A stretch of 64,000 bases of DNA, taken from assembly GCA_963678675.1 (NCBI GenBank), contig OY783191.1:14255894-14319893 (forward strand). The letters are read 5' to 3'. Each line of letters opens with the position of its first letter. Positions within the stretch are counted from its first letter, which is position 1. The stretch comes from Xiphydria camelus (taxonomy: Eukaryota > Arthropoda > Insecta > Hymenoptera > Xiphydriidae). Positions 22,925 to 33,595 of the stretch are shown piece after piece. A program made the position numbers and the translations under genes. Below the pieces are notes generated by a model. It did no database searches. It saw nothing but the letters and a program-made list of their open reading frames with translations, and was not told where the DNA came from.

Positions 22925-23460
22925 CGAGATTTTGGTTTTGGCATTTCGTGCTTTCGCTACTGGTTCTGCTGGCGTCGCCACCGTCCGGCCTTCATACTCA
23001 CGTACACTTCCCTTTGCGGCGACGACCCGTGACCAGTCGGTATTTGTACAAAGCCCAGCCGACGGTAAATTTCAAGGTCCCTGTAACTGTGCGGTTCTGC
23101 TCGGGTCGGGACATCATGTACGTGTGTACGAAGACTCGCACACTGGAACGCGCTATCCGTACAAGGCTTTAAAGAACGCTCCGTACTGCTTCGTACACCA
23201 ATACAGTGAGTATGTAGTAGGTATGTTCGTTTATCTCGGCGTAAAGCGAGCAGCGAGAACCCGTGTATCTTCATGTCTGCCCCCTCCACCCCTCAATTTT
23301 TACATCGCATTTTCTCAATAAGTATATGTATGGTTATAACCAAAATTATGCTTAGTTACACCATTTAAATTGATTATTCTCTAATGATAGATTGATAAAG
23401 ACCAGAATAAATTTTTCATTTATACCGGTAGAGATCGAGTCGGTAGTTAGAGTTGGCTTA
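22925..23460. repeat. Mixed dispersed repeat related to 10716-10870
   Basis: gccgacggtaaatttcaaggtccctg (about 23060) and the inverse block at 23400-23460 match the 10.7-kb repeat. GC content is higher than in the flanks, which explains several overlapping open frames on both strands (22906-23321) that show no conserved domain. Confidence 0.45.
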
Positions 23461-23482
23461 CAGCCCGTAAACACAGTGCAGT

Positions 23483-23597
23483 TTATTCACTGTTTCGATA
23501 ATTTTAACAAATCGGTGCAAATCGAATGCTATGTTATGAACATAATATCCGGTTTGCACCGATTCGTTAAAATTACTGAAACGGTGAATAAACGGCA
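23483..23597. repeat. 115-bp hairpin
   Basis: ttattcactgtttcgataattttaac pairs with the inverse ending gaaacggtgaataaac, and ggtgcaaatcg pairs with cggtttgcacc. The frame 23392-23661 runs straight through this hairpin and is not taken as a gene. Confidence 0.6.
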
Positions 23598-23923
23598 TAA
23601 TTTGTTTATTTACGATTTTTATGACTTCTTTCACGAACGAATTGTTCTGGGGATAATGTAAATATTATCGAAACATTAATTATAAAATCATTACATGTTG
23701 ATGATTTTATTTATCATTCATAATTTTTAAATCAGTCATCTAGGCTGAAAACATTTTTACCGATTTTCCATTTATCATTGAGTGCGCTCTAGTTGCGAAA
23801 TTCGATGTTCAATTGTTTTCAAACTGGTAACACGCGATACGTCGGCTGACAACAATGAATGTGTAGTGACGCGCTACGCCGCTCTTTTCTCCGCCTTGTC
23901 AGAAACTACGCGATAAAGCGATC

Positions 23924-24084
23924 AGGGGCCCCTTTCTCTAACTCACTCGCAAAGTTGCGTATACGCATCTTAGCCAATAGACCAATCAGGATCAAGCATT
24001 CCGTTGTGGTGGGGGTCCTGATTGGTCTACTCGCTAAGAAACGTATACGTTTCTCTTGCGAGTGAGTTAGAGAAAGGGGCCCCA
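23924..24084. mobile_element. 161-bp hairpin MITE with GGGGCCCCTTTCTC ends
   Basis: GGGGCCCCTTTCTCTAACTC pairs exactly with its inverse at 24064-24084. The inner arm carries aaagttgcgtatacgc and accaatcaggatcaag. A diverged relative with the same left end and the gtatacgtttct core lies at 53317-53475. The arm motif accaatcaggatcaag also appears in the hairpin at 35230. Confidence 0.7.
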
Positions 24085-24122
24085 GGGGTCTCCTTACCTG
24101 AGAACCCTGCCTACGTCACAAC

Positions 24123-24342
24123 TAAGGGCCTTTGCACACGACGTTTTTTAAACTAGCTGACGACACGCGTTATACGCGATTAGGACGCTCAGCAAACGCA
24201 AGGCAGTCGGCAAGTTGTGACTTTTATACACGATCCTTGCTAATACAACCTGCTAATACGCGCTGATGACGGGCAGCGAACGCGCTCATCAAAAAGGCGC
24301 ATCGTCAGCTAGTTTAAAAAATGTCGTGTGCAAAGGCCCTTA
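24123..24342. mobile_element. 220-bp MITE with TAAGGGCCTTTGCACACG ends
   Basis: Arms of about 45 bp (TAAGGGCCTTTGCACACGAC and its inverse ending CCCTTA) surround a core with cgcgttatacgcgattagg and gctaatacgcgctgatgacggg, themselves partly complementary. The ends resemble those at 21870 and 27696 (AGGGCC...GGCCCT between TA dinucleotides). Confidence 0.7.
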
Positions 24343-24699
24343 CAGTTGCCAGCTTTATCGCAGCGTTCCGTACCCCGAGGTACATATGTCGGTACCTCGT
24401 CGAACCTTTGTCTCACGGTGTACGGAATTTCGTCGGAGAGGCAGTCGGTCTTGAGCTTCAGATGTGTAAAGTTGCGTATTTTTTTTCTATCCACTAAAGT
24501 AAGTAGATAACAAACCGTACAATAAATGTATAATATTAATAAGCTTCATATCACGCTTCAGTTCAATACACAACCGAACTCGGCAATAATAATAACTGAC
24601 CACATTCTATCATTTAAAAAAATGTTTCATATTTATCTGACAAAAGAGCACGAAAGAAAATTAACGAAAAAAGAAATTAAATTCCCCCCCCCCCCCCCC

Positions 24700-25217
24700 C
24701 CACCCCTCTCAAAACATCGACGATGTATGATAGCATGAATTAATAAAATAGCTCCCTTTCCAAAGTAATCATGTAACAACTTACGAATCACCGAAGATAA
24801 TGAAAAAATTATGATAAAAAAGTAATGAAATCATTACCGCCAAATTAATGAAACCAAGTGTGTTTTCAAGGTATGTTGCGTTAATGAGAGAAATAGTACA
24901 TAATTCCATACAATGGTAAACTTTGCTACAGAGACTAAAAATAATATAGAGGGAAAAAAAACCAAAGTTCCACTGAAACTGAGAATATATCCTCAGTTAA
25001 CCACATTGTATGGAATTATGTACTATTTCTCTCATTAACGCAACATACCTTGACAACACACTTGCTTTCATTAATTTGGCGATAATGATTTCATTACTTT
25101 TTTATCATAATTTTTTCATTATCTTTGGTGATTCGTAAGTTGTTACATGATTACTTTGGAAAGGAAGCTATTTTATTAATTCATGCTATCATACATCGTC
25201 GATGTTTTGAGGGGGGT
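24700..25217. repeat. 518-bp foldback element
   Basis: Arms of about 230 bp: ctcaaaacatcgacgatgtatg (24708) pairs with catacatcgtcgatgttttgag at the right, and the match continues inward to tcattaacgcaacatacctt. A run of 18 C residues (about 24684-24702) abuts the left end; the right end runs into ggggggtaaaa. Confidence 0.7.
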
Positions 25218-26000
25218 AAAATACTAAACTGAAAAGAAGGTTTTTCGAATTTTTTGAGAAATAGCCTCCGCAATCATGTGTGTAAAAACATAAGAAATAT
25301 AAGTTTTACGAATATTTTTTTCGGTGTGTCAACCTTTTTCTTATTTATATAAAGTGAGCCCCCAACACCCCGCCTCGACCCCCGTCAACCTCGTATTTGA
25401 CACTTAGTGACAAAAAATAGAATTCATCATTCGGGCGTTTCGCGCCCTCATAACGAAAATATCTATAGTTTAGTTTGAGCAGCCCTGAGCAAATAAAACG
25501 ATATATAGATATCAAGGGAATGTACAAGCTTTAATAAAATACTAAACTGAAAAGGAGGTTTTTCGCATTTTTTGAGAAATAGCTTCCGCAATCATATGTG
25601 TAAAAACGTAAGAAATATAAGTTTTACGAATATTTTTTTCGGTATGTCAACCCTTTTCTTATTTATAAAGTGAATAAAAATCCACTTACCTTGTAGATTA
25701 CATACACATTTAAAGCCCCCCCCCCCATTACAAACAAAAATCTCATAAGTATTTTAAAAAATATTCGCGTAAAACTTATATTTCTTATATTTTTACACGT
25801 ACGATTGCGGAGATTATTTCTTAAAAAGTTCCAAAAACCTCCTTTTTAGTTTAATATTTTATTAAAGCTTGTACATTCCTCTTAATACCTATACATCGTT
25901 TTATTTGCTCAGGGCTGCTCAACTATAGATATTTTCATTATGAGGGCGCGAAACGCCCGAATGATGAATTCTATTTTTTGTCACTAACAAGTCAAATACG
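25218..26000. repeat. Local repeat, copies 3-5
   Basis: Three further head-to-tail or inverted copies of the 21555 family: 25218-25530, 25531-25720 and 25740-26000. Each carries the caacccttttcttatttata and cgggcgtttcgcgccctc blocks, and they are separated by C- or G-rich runs (about 25717 and 26041). The copy at 25390-25420 preserves the empty site for the MITE at 21870. Confidence 0.6.
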
Positions 26001-26134
26001 AGGTTGACGGGGTTCAAGGCGGAGTTTTGGCGGGGGTTTTGCCCCCCCCCCCCACATCCCATTACAAACAAACAAATCATAAGTATTTTTTAAAGGAAAA
26101 AGAAATAAATAAACAAACAAAGAACTTTAGAACA

Positions 26135-26450
26135 AAATTTAAATGTTTATTATTTTGAATTTTTGCAAATATAACCATATTCGTAATCAGCGACCCAAGA
26201 AATCCCCCTATACCAAATTTGGCATGAATCCGTCGATTTTCGAAAATCTCGTCCGCCATATTGTATCCGCCATCTTGAATTTTTGAAATCTGACTTCTGA
26301 TTCGCGATCAGCGACCCAAAAAACCCCCCTATACCCAATTTGGCATGAATTCGTCGATTGGTGAAAATCTCGTCCGCCATATTGTATCCGCCATCTTGAA
26401 TTTTTGAAATCTGACTTCAGATTCGTGATCAGCGACCCAGAAAACCTTCT
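26135..26450. repeat. 121-bp tandem repeat, about 2.6 units
   Basis: The motif cagcgaccca recurs at 26191, 26312 and 26433, an exact 121-bp period. Each unit contains gaaaatctcgtccgccatat and tgtatccgccatcttgaatt. Three overlapping minus frames are the repeat read in different phases, not genes. A related sequence (gtaatcagcaacccaaaa, gtcatcttgtattgaag) occurs inside the MITE at 43980-44980, so the satellite is dispersed. Confidence 0.75.
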
Positions 26451-26706
26451 TAACAATCATTTATTTACTGTTTGATTAACCATCAAGAGGAATTTCTATT
26501 TTTGTCCACTCTCCCATATACCGGGGAGCACTGTGCGCCGTACGGAACTTCTCTCGTAACGATTGACGTCTGCCGGCGACAGACAGAGCTAATTGTTCGT
26601 CGTCCTTGCGTCTTCGACCAATAGCGTACAACCTACTGTCTACAAATCGCTACGTGCCATATCGTCCTATGTCAACAACATATGTGGAGATATATTATCC
26701 TGTACT

Positions 26707-26731
26707 TCTCTCTCTCTCTCTCTCTCTCTTA
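26707..26731. repeat. (CT)n microsatellite
   Basis: About twelve CT dinucleotides in a row. It lies in a stretch containing the repeated phrase tatcctg.tacttatagg (26697-26770). Confidence 0.8.
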
Positions 26732-26934
26732 TAGGGTATACTATCCTTGTATATTATCCTGGTACTTATAGGATATACTCCTACGCACAATCAGGAAGAC
26801 TAGTATATTTTTCATGCACGGAGGCAACAGGTATATTTTTTACTTCATTACACTCTTTCACATACAATTTTTCGGCCTTTAATGTATTGGAAGTCCCATT
26901 TTCATTCTCAACCCTTATACAGAGACAGTACGAG

Positions 26935-27102
26935 GATGGGGTACCTGGGGAACGTGTAAGTGCGAGTGAGAACATACGGTGATGGCATAAGAGCCTCTCT
27001 GTTACACACAATTTTCTGGGCAAGTTCGAGACAGAGAGGCTCTTATACCGTCACCGTGTGTTCTCACTCGTTCTCACACGTTCTCTAGGTATCCCATCCT
27101 CC
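26935..27102. repeat. Hairpin MITE, AACGTGTGAGTGCGAGTGA family, copy 2
   Basis: gatggggtacctggggaacgtg pairs with the inverse ending gtatcccatc, and gtgcgagtgagaacata pairs with tgttctcactcgttctcac. The inner pair gcataagagcctctctg and cagagaggctcttatacc is also conserved. The copy is somewhat diverged from 18831-18977. Confidence 0.6.
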
Positions 27103-27695
27103 CATTGTCTCCGTATATTCAACAGCTACAGTCGAATTTTGTAAAAACCCACGAATTTGTATGTATATCTCAATAAATTAAATTCGTGCACCCTTTATCT
27201 CTTTATATTATATACAAAGAGATCGATTCCACTCTGTATAGATTTGTTAAAGCTTTACAATTATATGTTATGTAGTTTCGTGCCAAATATGTTTGCTCGA
27301 AGATTAGTCAGGATATAAAAATACGTTAAGTTTGTATGGAAATCTAGGTTTTCCATAGAACCAATACATTTTTTTGCTAATGTCTGTACAATCTTTTTAT
27401 GTAGACTTTTGGGTTACTCACCAAACTGTCGTTTGACAGATACGAGAGATAGATGCTTTTCAATGCTTCTGACTATGCTACTTAGATCTCCCAACTTTTC
27501 AAATATTTTTGTACGAACCATTCTTGAGAGAGTCTGTTACGAAGTCTTGCAGTGAAATTCTTTTCAGAGTATCGCTATTTATTTGCAATATTTAATTCTC
27601 AGTTTCGTATCCAACTTCACATTACTCCTTTATCGACAAATGTTTTAAAAATTCTGAACTCAAATTTCCAGTTGACAACATTTAAAAAAGTTAGC

Positions 27696-27830
27696 TAAGG
27701 GCCAGTTCCACAATTCGGGCTTATCTAGATAAACTCGGTTTAAATCCTCATTCTCTCGGGCGCTCATTGGTTGGATGGATGATTTAAACTCCGTTTAAGA
27801 GTTAAGCCCGAGATGTGGAACCGGGCCTTA
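27696..27830. mobile_element. 135-bp MITE with TAAGGGCCAGTTCCACA ends
   Basis: TAAGGGCCAGTTCCACAATTCGGGC pairs with GCCCGAGATGTGGAACCGGGCCTTA. Inside, aaactcggtttaaatc pairs with gatttaaactccgttt. It shares the AGGGCC ends with the MITEs at 21870 and 24123 but no internal sequence. Confidence 0.65.
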
Positions 27831-28172
27831 ATGTTGTCCGATTCACATTGAGTGTGTCCAACGAAGGGTGGGGTAGTAGCGCTAGGATAGTGGAGTATCG
27901 TTGAAACACACCCATTGGATTTGATATCTATCGCACGACTGTCCAGAACCAATCAAAAGGCAGAATCCTCTATGTCGTATTGAAATCCTGGGTCCCGATT
28001 CTTGAACCCACGAGAAAAACTTTCGTATCCGAATGTCTAATTTTAACCATTGAAATAACAGCTCGAAGGAATGATTACGCTGAGATTGAAGAAATTCGAA
28101 AATTCGGATACGAATGTTTTTCGCACGAGCTCGAAAATAGGGGCCTAGTTGTGATGCAGCGGAAGAAAGTGT

Positions 28173-28752
28173 ACCATATGTCCGCGGTCAAAGAGCCCAT
28201 AGCAAAATTGCGAGTTCTGCATGAGCACCCCTGTGGGTGTCCTCGTCCAATAGAATCGCCAGAGAAGCGTGCAGATCCGCGGATAACTACGCATGCGCAT
28301 TCACGCTTCTCCGGTGATTCTATTGGACGAGCAGCCCCATGAAACTACACCAATACGCCTTATATAAATTTTGTCCCCACTATTGAAGCCGTTGGAAACA
28401 ATTCCGCTGCGTGGCGCCACTCACACGTGATGTTAATAGATCATTATAATAACGGTCGTGTAGTGTTATTCGAACACTTCGAACATAATTTCGTGGATTG
28501 TATATATTCGGTATATTTTTTTATGTTTAAATGTAACATCATTTTTTTTAATTTATTGTTAACGATACCGTGTCATGTGCGGAGGACGTGGAGGGGGTAA
28601 CATCACGTTACTGCTGGTACCGCGCTGCGGCGGACACAATATCGGGGACACAAATTTAGGCGAGTAATAGGGGGTTGGACGAGGAGACCCACAGAGGTGC
28701 TCATGCAAAACTCGCAATTTTGCTATGGGCTCTTTGATCGCGGACATATGTT
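28173..28752. mobile_element. ATGTCCGCGATCA hairpin family, copy 1, interrupted
   Basis: The left arm (28173-28341, accatatgtccgcggtcaaa to tggacgag) and the outer right arm (28671-28752) belong to one hairpin. The segment 28342-28670 between them has its own inverse ends (caatacgccttatataaattttgtcccc with a diverged partner near 28640-28665), so a second element has entered. Full relatives lie at 34537 and 49117. Confidence 0.6.
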
Positions 28753-28784
28753 AAACCTTTTAGGGCGCTCATTGGTTGGATCAT

Positions 28785-28925
28785 AGCGAGTATGTGAGTG
28801 CGAGTGAAAACATGATGGTGGGTACAAAAAACATATTTCCCTAGACTTATCCAGCTCGAAGTTGTGCGAGAGAAAGGCTCTTATGCACTCGCCACATGTT
28901 CTCTCTCGAACTTGCGCATCTCTTA
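28785..28925. repeat. Hairpin MITE, AACGTGTGAGTGCGAGTGA family, degenerate copy 3
   Basis: gagtatgtgagtgcgagtgaaaacat at the left matches the family. The right side (gccacatgttctctctcgaacttgcgcatctctta) is a decayed inverse arm, and the inner gaaaggctcttatgc block is retained. Confidence 0.4.
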
Positions 28926-28958
28926 TGTCAATCTGCTTCGAAAACACACCGTATAAGG

Positions 28959-29091
28959 TGCTTTCCATTTAAGTGATACGAGTCGACACAAGTCGACACA
29001 AAATTAAACCATTGGTTCTTTCTGCTGGAGCCTGCCAATCAGTTGGTGGTTCTAATAGAAGTGAGTTGAATTGTGTCATAAATGGAAAGCA
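28959..29091. mobile_element. Short MITE with GTGCTTTCCATTTA ends
   Basis: GTGCTTTCCATTTAAGTGATAC at the left pairs with the inverse ending tcataaatggaaagca. Subterminal gtcgacacaagtcgacacaa is repeated. The same phrases (gtgctttccatttag, tcgacacgagtcgactcg) appear at 52985-53100, a second, more palindromic copy. Confidence 0.55.
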
Positions 29092-29447
29092 ATCATCATC
29101 CTCGAAATCACACGGTATATTGATTTTTGATTAGGGTTACAAAGCGTCTAGGATAGGAGCGTATCGTTATGGAACCAAATATGTTGCAGCTTTTTTATGA
29201 AAGCCTAGTTTTCATGATGCAATTTCTTTGAACAAATTTTAGCTAATGCCTCATTTCGATTGGACGAACTCTTTTATCTCAATCATGTTACCATAAGAAT
29301 AATTAAAACTTGTGCAAAGACATTATAGGAATTACACATCGTGGATACCGGGCTTAATAGCATCAAGATCTCTTGAAGATGTAAATCTCAACTTCCTGTA
29401 AATTTCAATAGTCATACGAACGTGCTTTCCTTCTCGTAATGTTAAAT

Positions 29448-29694
29448 GAAGGGTCCAGTGGAAAAACGATGAGGGTCCATTTTTTTCGAAATCGATATTT
29501 TAGCGACATCTGTTAGCTTGTAACATGAAGTATCAACATATCAAACCTTATAGGGGACGAACACTGAGATTCCACTGAAAACTGTGGTTAAAAATAGGCG
29601 GCACAGTGGACTCCCGTGCGTTGTGAAACTTTAAATGTCGTGTTTCTCAACTTTTAGAAATATGGACCCTCATCGTTTTTCGACTGGACCCTTC
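29448..29694. mobile_element. 247-bp MITE with GAAGGGTCCAGTGGAAAAACG ends
   Basis: GAAGGGTCCAGTGGAAAAACG and gatgagggtccat at the left pair with atggaccctcatcgtttttcgactggacccttc at the right. Terminal arms are about 35 bp; the core is single-copy here. No frame inside. Confidence 0.6.
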
Positions 29695-29832
29695 AAATGT
29701 AATGTGGATTAAATATAACGTACCGCGGGTGTTGTATCGCTCGATAAATATGGCGAATTACAAGAACGAAATTCATTTCAGAGAGGATCCCCGTCTGTAA
29801 TTAATTAAGTTACAAGCTGTTGCGGTAGCAGT

Positions 29833-30048
29833 ATGGAGTCGACCAATGACATTGTAAATTGTAAATTACTCAGTTCTGCCTTTGTAACCATGATTAAGCA
29901 GAGTTTAAACGATGAATTTAGACGTTCCTGCTTAGAAATTCTTCGAGTGGAAAATTGTCACGACTCTGAAGAGGCTATCACAAATAAATTACTAACGATA
30001 ATTTGTGAAGATTTTACAATCTCCGATGATGTAGTAACAAAAGCGTGA
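29833..30048 (+). CDS. Hypothetical 71-residue protein
   Basis: An ATG at 29833 (context gcagtATGG, acceptable for an animal start) opens 71 codons ending in TGA. The protein is mixed-charge and predicted helical, with DEFRRSCLEILRVEN and EEAITNKLLTIICEDF; no known domain is recognised. It lies in a short gap between two MITEs with no hairpin beneath it, so its codons are not forced by repeat structure. A short upstream frame begins at about 29752. It could be one exon of a larger gene, a small host gene, or chance. Confidence 0.3.
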   Translation: MESTNDIVNCKLLSSAFVTMIKQSLNDEFRRSCLEILRVENCHDSEEAITNKLLTIICEDFTISDDVVTKA

Positions 30049-30216
30049 GATGTGCACGGTTGTCAACAGTAATGAATGTTACATGTATGCTACTTCGTTC
30101 AAAAAGAAAATTAATTTCGCAAATAAAGCATTCAAATTACGTATACATATATTTAAAATGCGCTGTATCTAAATTATTTTAAATCACAATTCCCTCCTTC
30201 TGTTATGTATAGAGTA

Positions 30217-30749
30217 CCCAGGTAGAAATTTTTCGTCTAAAAGTTAACTTTAAGTTAACCCGAAAATATGCTGGTCAACTTTTGGATAATCCAAAAGGTA
30301 CTGACAGTGTAAGGACGTGTTAATGTCTGTCCCGACTGTTAACTTTGGTTTTCAAAAAAAGACGATTACGGTTGGTTAACTTATAATTAACTTCAGTGGA
30401 TGTCTATTGGACATCCATTGAAGTTAACTATACGTTGGTGATGTAGTGACGATTATTTAGTCGCCTTCAAACGATTGTCGAATAGACATCCACTGAAGTT
30501 AACTCTAAGTTAGTGATGTAATGATGTTATTTAGTCGCCTTCAAACGATTGTCGAATAGACATCCACGGAAGTTAACTATAAGTTGGTGATATAATCGTC
30601 TTTTTTTGAAAACCAAAGATAACAGTCGGGACAGACATTAACATGTCCTTACATTGACTGTCAGTTATCTTTTGGATTATCCAAAAGTAGACCAGCATAT
30701 TTTCGGGTTAACTTAAAGTTAACTTTTAGACGAAAAATTTCTACTTGGG
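30217..30749. mobile_element. 533-bp foldback with CCCAGGTAGAAATTTTTCGTC ends
   Basis: CCCAGGTAGAAATTTTTCGTCTAAAAGTTAAC pairs with its inverse ending CTTGGG. The arms (about 230 bp) are packed with aagttaactt-type palindromes and with gaagttaact repeats around 30420-30580. Ends of the form CCCAG-TAG link it to the cluster ending at 34443 and, more loosely, to the AGACGTCT arrays. Confidence 0.65.
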
Positions 30750-30769
30750 CGACTTATTGAGTGCCTTAA

Positions 30770-31858
30770 ATAGTTAACTTATGGATTGTCCAAAAGTGAT
30801 CGAAACACAAATGGAGTTTTGTGATGCGGGGGGAGGGGAGGGAGCGGAAAATTTGATTTTGCACCGAATATGCACGGATTTTATTTATTCTTCTTTGTTA
30901 CAACTTGCAGTTAATTGTGAAAAATTTAGAGTTTGCCCATTTTGTAGCAAAAAAATGTGGATATAAATGAATCGTATATTGTTAAAACAAGCTAAGTGAC
31001 TTCTGGGAAACTTTTCAGGAATTGCAAAAAACGTTTAATTTTCCAAAATGAAAGTAGGTAAACGGCTTGAGTAACACGCCGAAATAACACATGCAGGAAA
31101 TGCGTACTTGCATTCTTTCTGCACTAAATGATGCGTCTATATGCTAAATGCGCATTTCCGACAAAACACGAAAATGCCCGAAAATGTTACTTGGCGTCTT
31201 TTAACAATAAACGATTCAAATATCTACTGTGCATATACATGAACTGCAAAGTCAAACAAAGAAAAATAAATGAAATCCGTGCATATTTGATGCAAGATTT
31301 TTCTTCAATCATGAAAACATTCGAAAATAGCGTGCAAGTTATTATTATTGAATACAAATTGACTTTTAACAATTACAAAATAGGTTTTTACGATACAGAA
31401 ATAACATAGTTTTATCATTCTTTTCTCGCCAGTCTATAATTTGTAATTATTGACTAAAAAAAAAATGTTTAACTTAAAAATACATTTTTGAATATATTCA
31501 AAAATGCAGTTTTCTACATAATGACTTTAAGGAACTTAAAAAGAAACAACTTGCATATAAAAACTCTAATTAAACTTTCTATTATCACAAACATTGTAAC
31601 AGCCTTCTTTATTAATTAAGGAAGTATGTAATAACGCCATTAAATTCTTATTTTACATTTGGTAAAGTATTAACTTAAGTATGAATTCTCATCTCAAATA
31701 TCGTTGCAGTTTACTTATGTTAAGTACAAATGTTTGAAAAAAACTTTTCGAGAGAAAAAGACATAATTGAGTTAACAAACTTCAGTTCAGAATACTTATA
31801 ACAATATACACTTTGCTCATAAAGTATCTATCTCATATGTATTTTTGCTTATAAAATA
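30770..31858. other. AT-rich intergenic, no recognised gene
   Basis: Two plus frames (30781-30966 with CPFCSKKMW, and 31128-31409, 93 codons) have no family resemblance and low-complexity codon use. I regard both as unproven. No large inverted repeat was noticed. Confidence 0.35.
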
Positions 31859-33112
31859 CTAGGGGGCATCCGCCTCCCTGCTCGCTTCGCTCGCCAACCC
31901 CCGGGGGGCTATCGCCCCCGCGCCGCTGTCGCGGCGCTCTCCCAAGTTTGTAGGGGACGGCGGTCGGTCAACGGACTTGTCTCGCGACGCTTCGCGGCGC
32001 TCGAATTCGACAAAACGCCGGCCAAACGGGTAGACGGGCCTGCCAATCGTGGGTGACGAATGATGTAATACAAAATTACCGTATAGTAATCTGCTCGGCT
32101 GGCTTGCAGCGCGCCGAACGACGACCGATAGTATACTACAGCCGATTGCGGTGACCGATCCGCTGCAGGGGACGGGAAATATTTTGAAGGAAAACTGTGT
32201 TTAAAGTGAAACTTCTTTGCTAAGGGTAGTGAAATCGCGCGACGTGTAACGAAATACACACTCTCTAGCGCTCTCCACCCTGCCTCACTCAACGCTCTCG
32301 ACCGTACCCCATTCCACCGCTCATGAGGCGCGACGCAGTGTCGGATTTCTACTGAGGATGAAAGAAACAAACCAGTCATCGATGGTCCATATCATGATCC
32401 CCGTATGCTCTTTTATGCATGCCATAGACGCTACTGTCTACCGTACGGTCTGCCTGCGCAGGTCTGCCACCGTACGGTGGACCGTACGATAGACCGTAGC
32501 GTGTATGGCCGGCATTAGTTAGTTCCGTGGAGAGTGTGAAGAGTTTCTTCCAAGCGCATTCTGATAAAGAATATTTTTTGTAGTGAGAACACAGTGCTTT
32601 TACTTCATTCCGAACGCCCATTTCCTACGTAAATGAGCACTGACCATTCTTTCGTGTGTATTAAGTATAGGTATATATGTATGTATATAATTATATTATA
32701 GCATTATGGGGCAAAAACCGGTCAAAAGAAATAAACTCCTGTAGGAATTAGTGAAGTAGGAGGAAGAGGTGGAGGTGGATGAGGAGGAAAAGAAGGAAGA
32801 GGATATAGATTGTCGTAGAGTTTTTTCCGTCATGGTAATAGAAGCAGACGCTATGTAATAATCTGCTGGGCTGTTCGACTAGCTTGCAACGCTGGCCAAA
32901 CGGGTAGACGGACATCTGCTCGACTGGCTTGCTCCGCAAAGATCGACGATCGATAGCATACTGCATCCCATTGGCGGTTGACGTATGGTGGGGGGGACGC
33001 GGTTGGTGGGAGGACGCCGCGGTAGGCGATAGGTGGACCGATGCGTCAGTGGGCGATTGGTGGGGTGGGTTTCGAATAGTTCGGTCGGTCGTCGATCCGA
33101 AAAACTATTTTA
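31859..33112 (-). mobile_element. Non-autonomous Helitron-like repeat, copy 2
   Basis: This is a direct copy of 4613-5619 with the same CTAG border (31859-31862) and the same AACTATTTTA border (33112). The two outer parts (31859-32450 and 32810-33112) align closely. The middle (32450-32810) is longer and different, containing ggaggaagaggtggaggtgg-type purine DNA. It inserts next to a T on the Helitron strand, as expected. The 156-codon minus frame here is GC-rich noncoding sequence. Confidence 0.5.
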
Positions 33113-33595
33113 TAGAATAGAGAGAAGAGATGATACAAGTTATTCTACATGTTTATTAGACAAATGTCAACTTTTTAACTTGGTTTTTAATAAATTAAAT
33201 GAACTTGTTATTTTCCCAACCTTCTGACTTAATTGTTGTCGACGACTCAACGTATTATAATTTTTTAATTTTCGCCAGTCGAAAGTGTTAATTATAAGAA
33301 AAATATGCAAATCCATACGAGTGGAAATAATTTGACGAACCTAACCTGTATCGCATCCAGTGTCAAATTTCCTCGGTAAAAACCATAAGACGTTCCCAGT
33401 TGTACTTAATTTGAATACTTAATAACAAAAGTTACTTACCAGTAATTAGTTTCGTGAGTTTTTGTTGTATTTTATATTAAGAAACAGCCAACAATTGCAC
33501 AAATACAGAAAACAAATAGGACGCAACACGCGGGCACCAGAGACACGAAAATAATAACTTTTTTAGATCACTGTTACAAGTCAACTGTTGTTCAT

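Noticed and set aside
22906..23321. Overlapping frames of 88-129 codons on both strands
   Set aside because: GC-rich dispersed repeat; frames on opposite strands are similar in length and no conserved motif is present.
23392..23661. 89-codon frame
   Set aside because: It runs through a perfect hairpin (23483-23597), so part of the protein is the reverse complement of another part.
26077..26456. Three overlapping minus frames with repeated Trp-Arg-Ile-Gln-Tyr-Gly-Gly words
   Set aside because: These are the 121-bp satellite unit read in successive phases.
31128..31409. 93-codon plus frame
   Set aside because: No domain, AT-rich codons, and an equally open minus frame over the same interval. 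Left as unproven.
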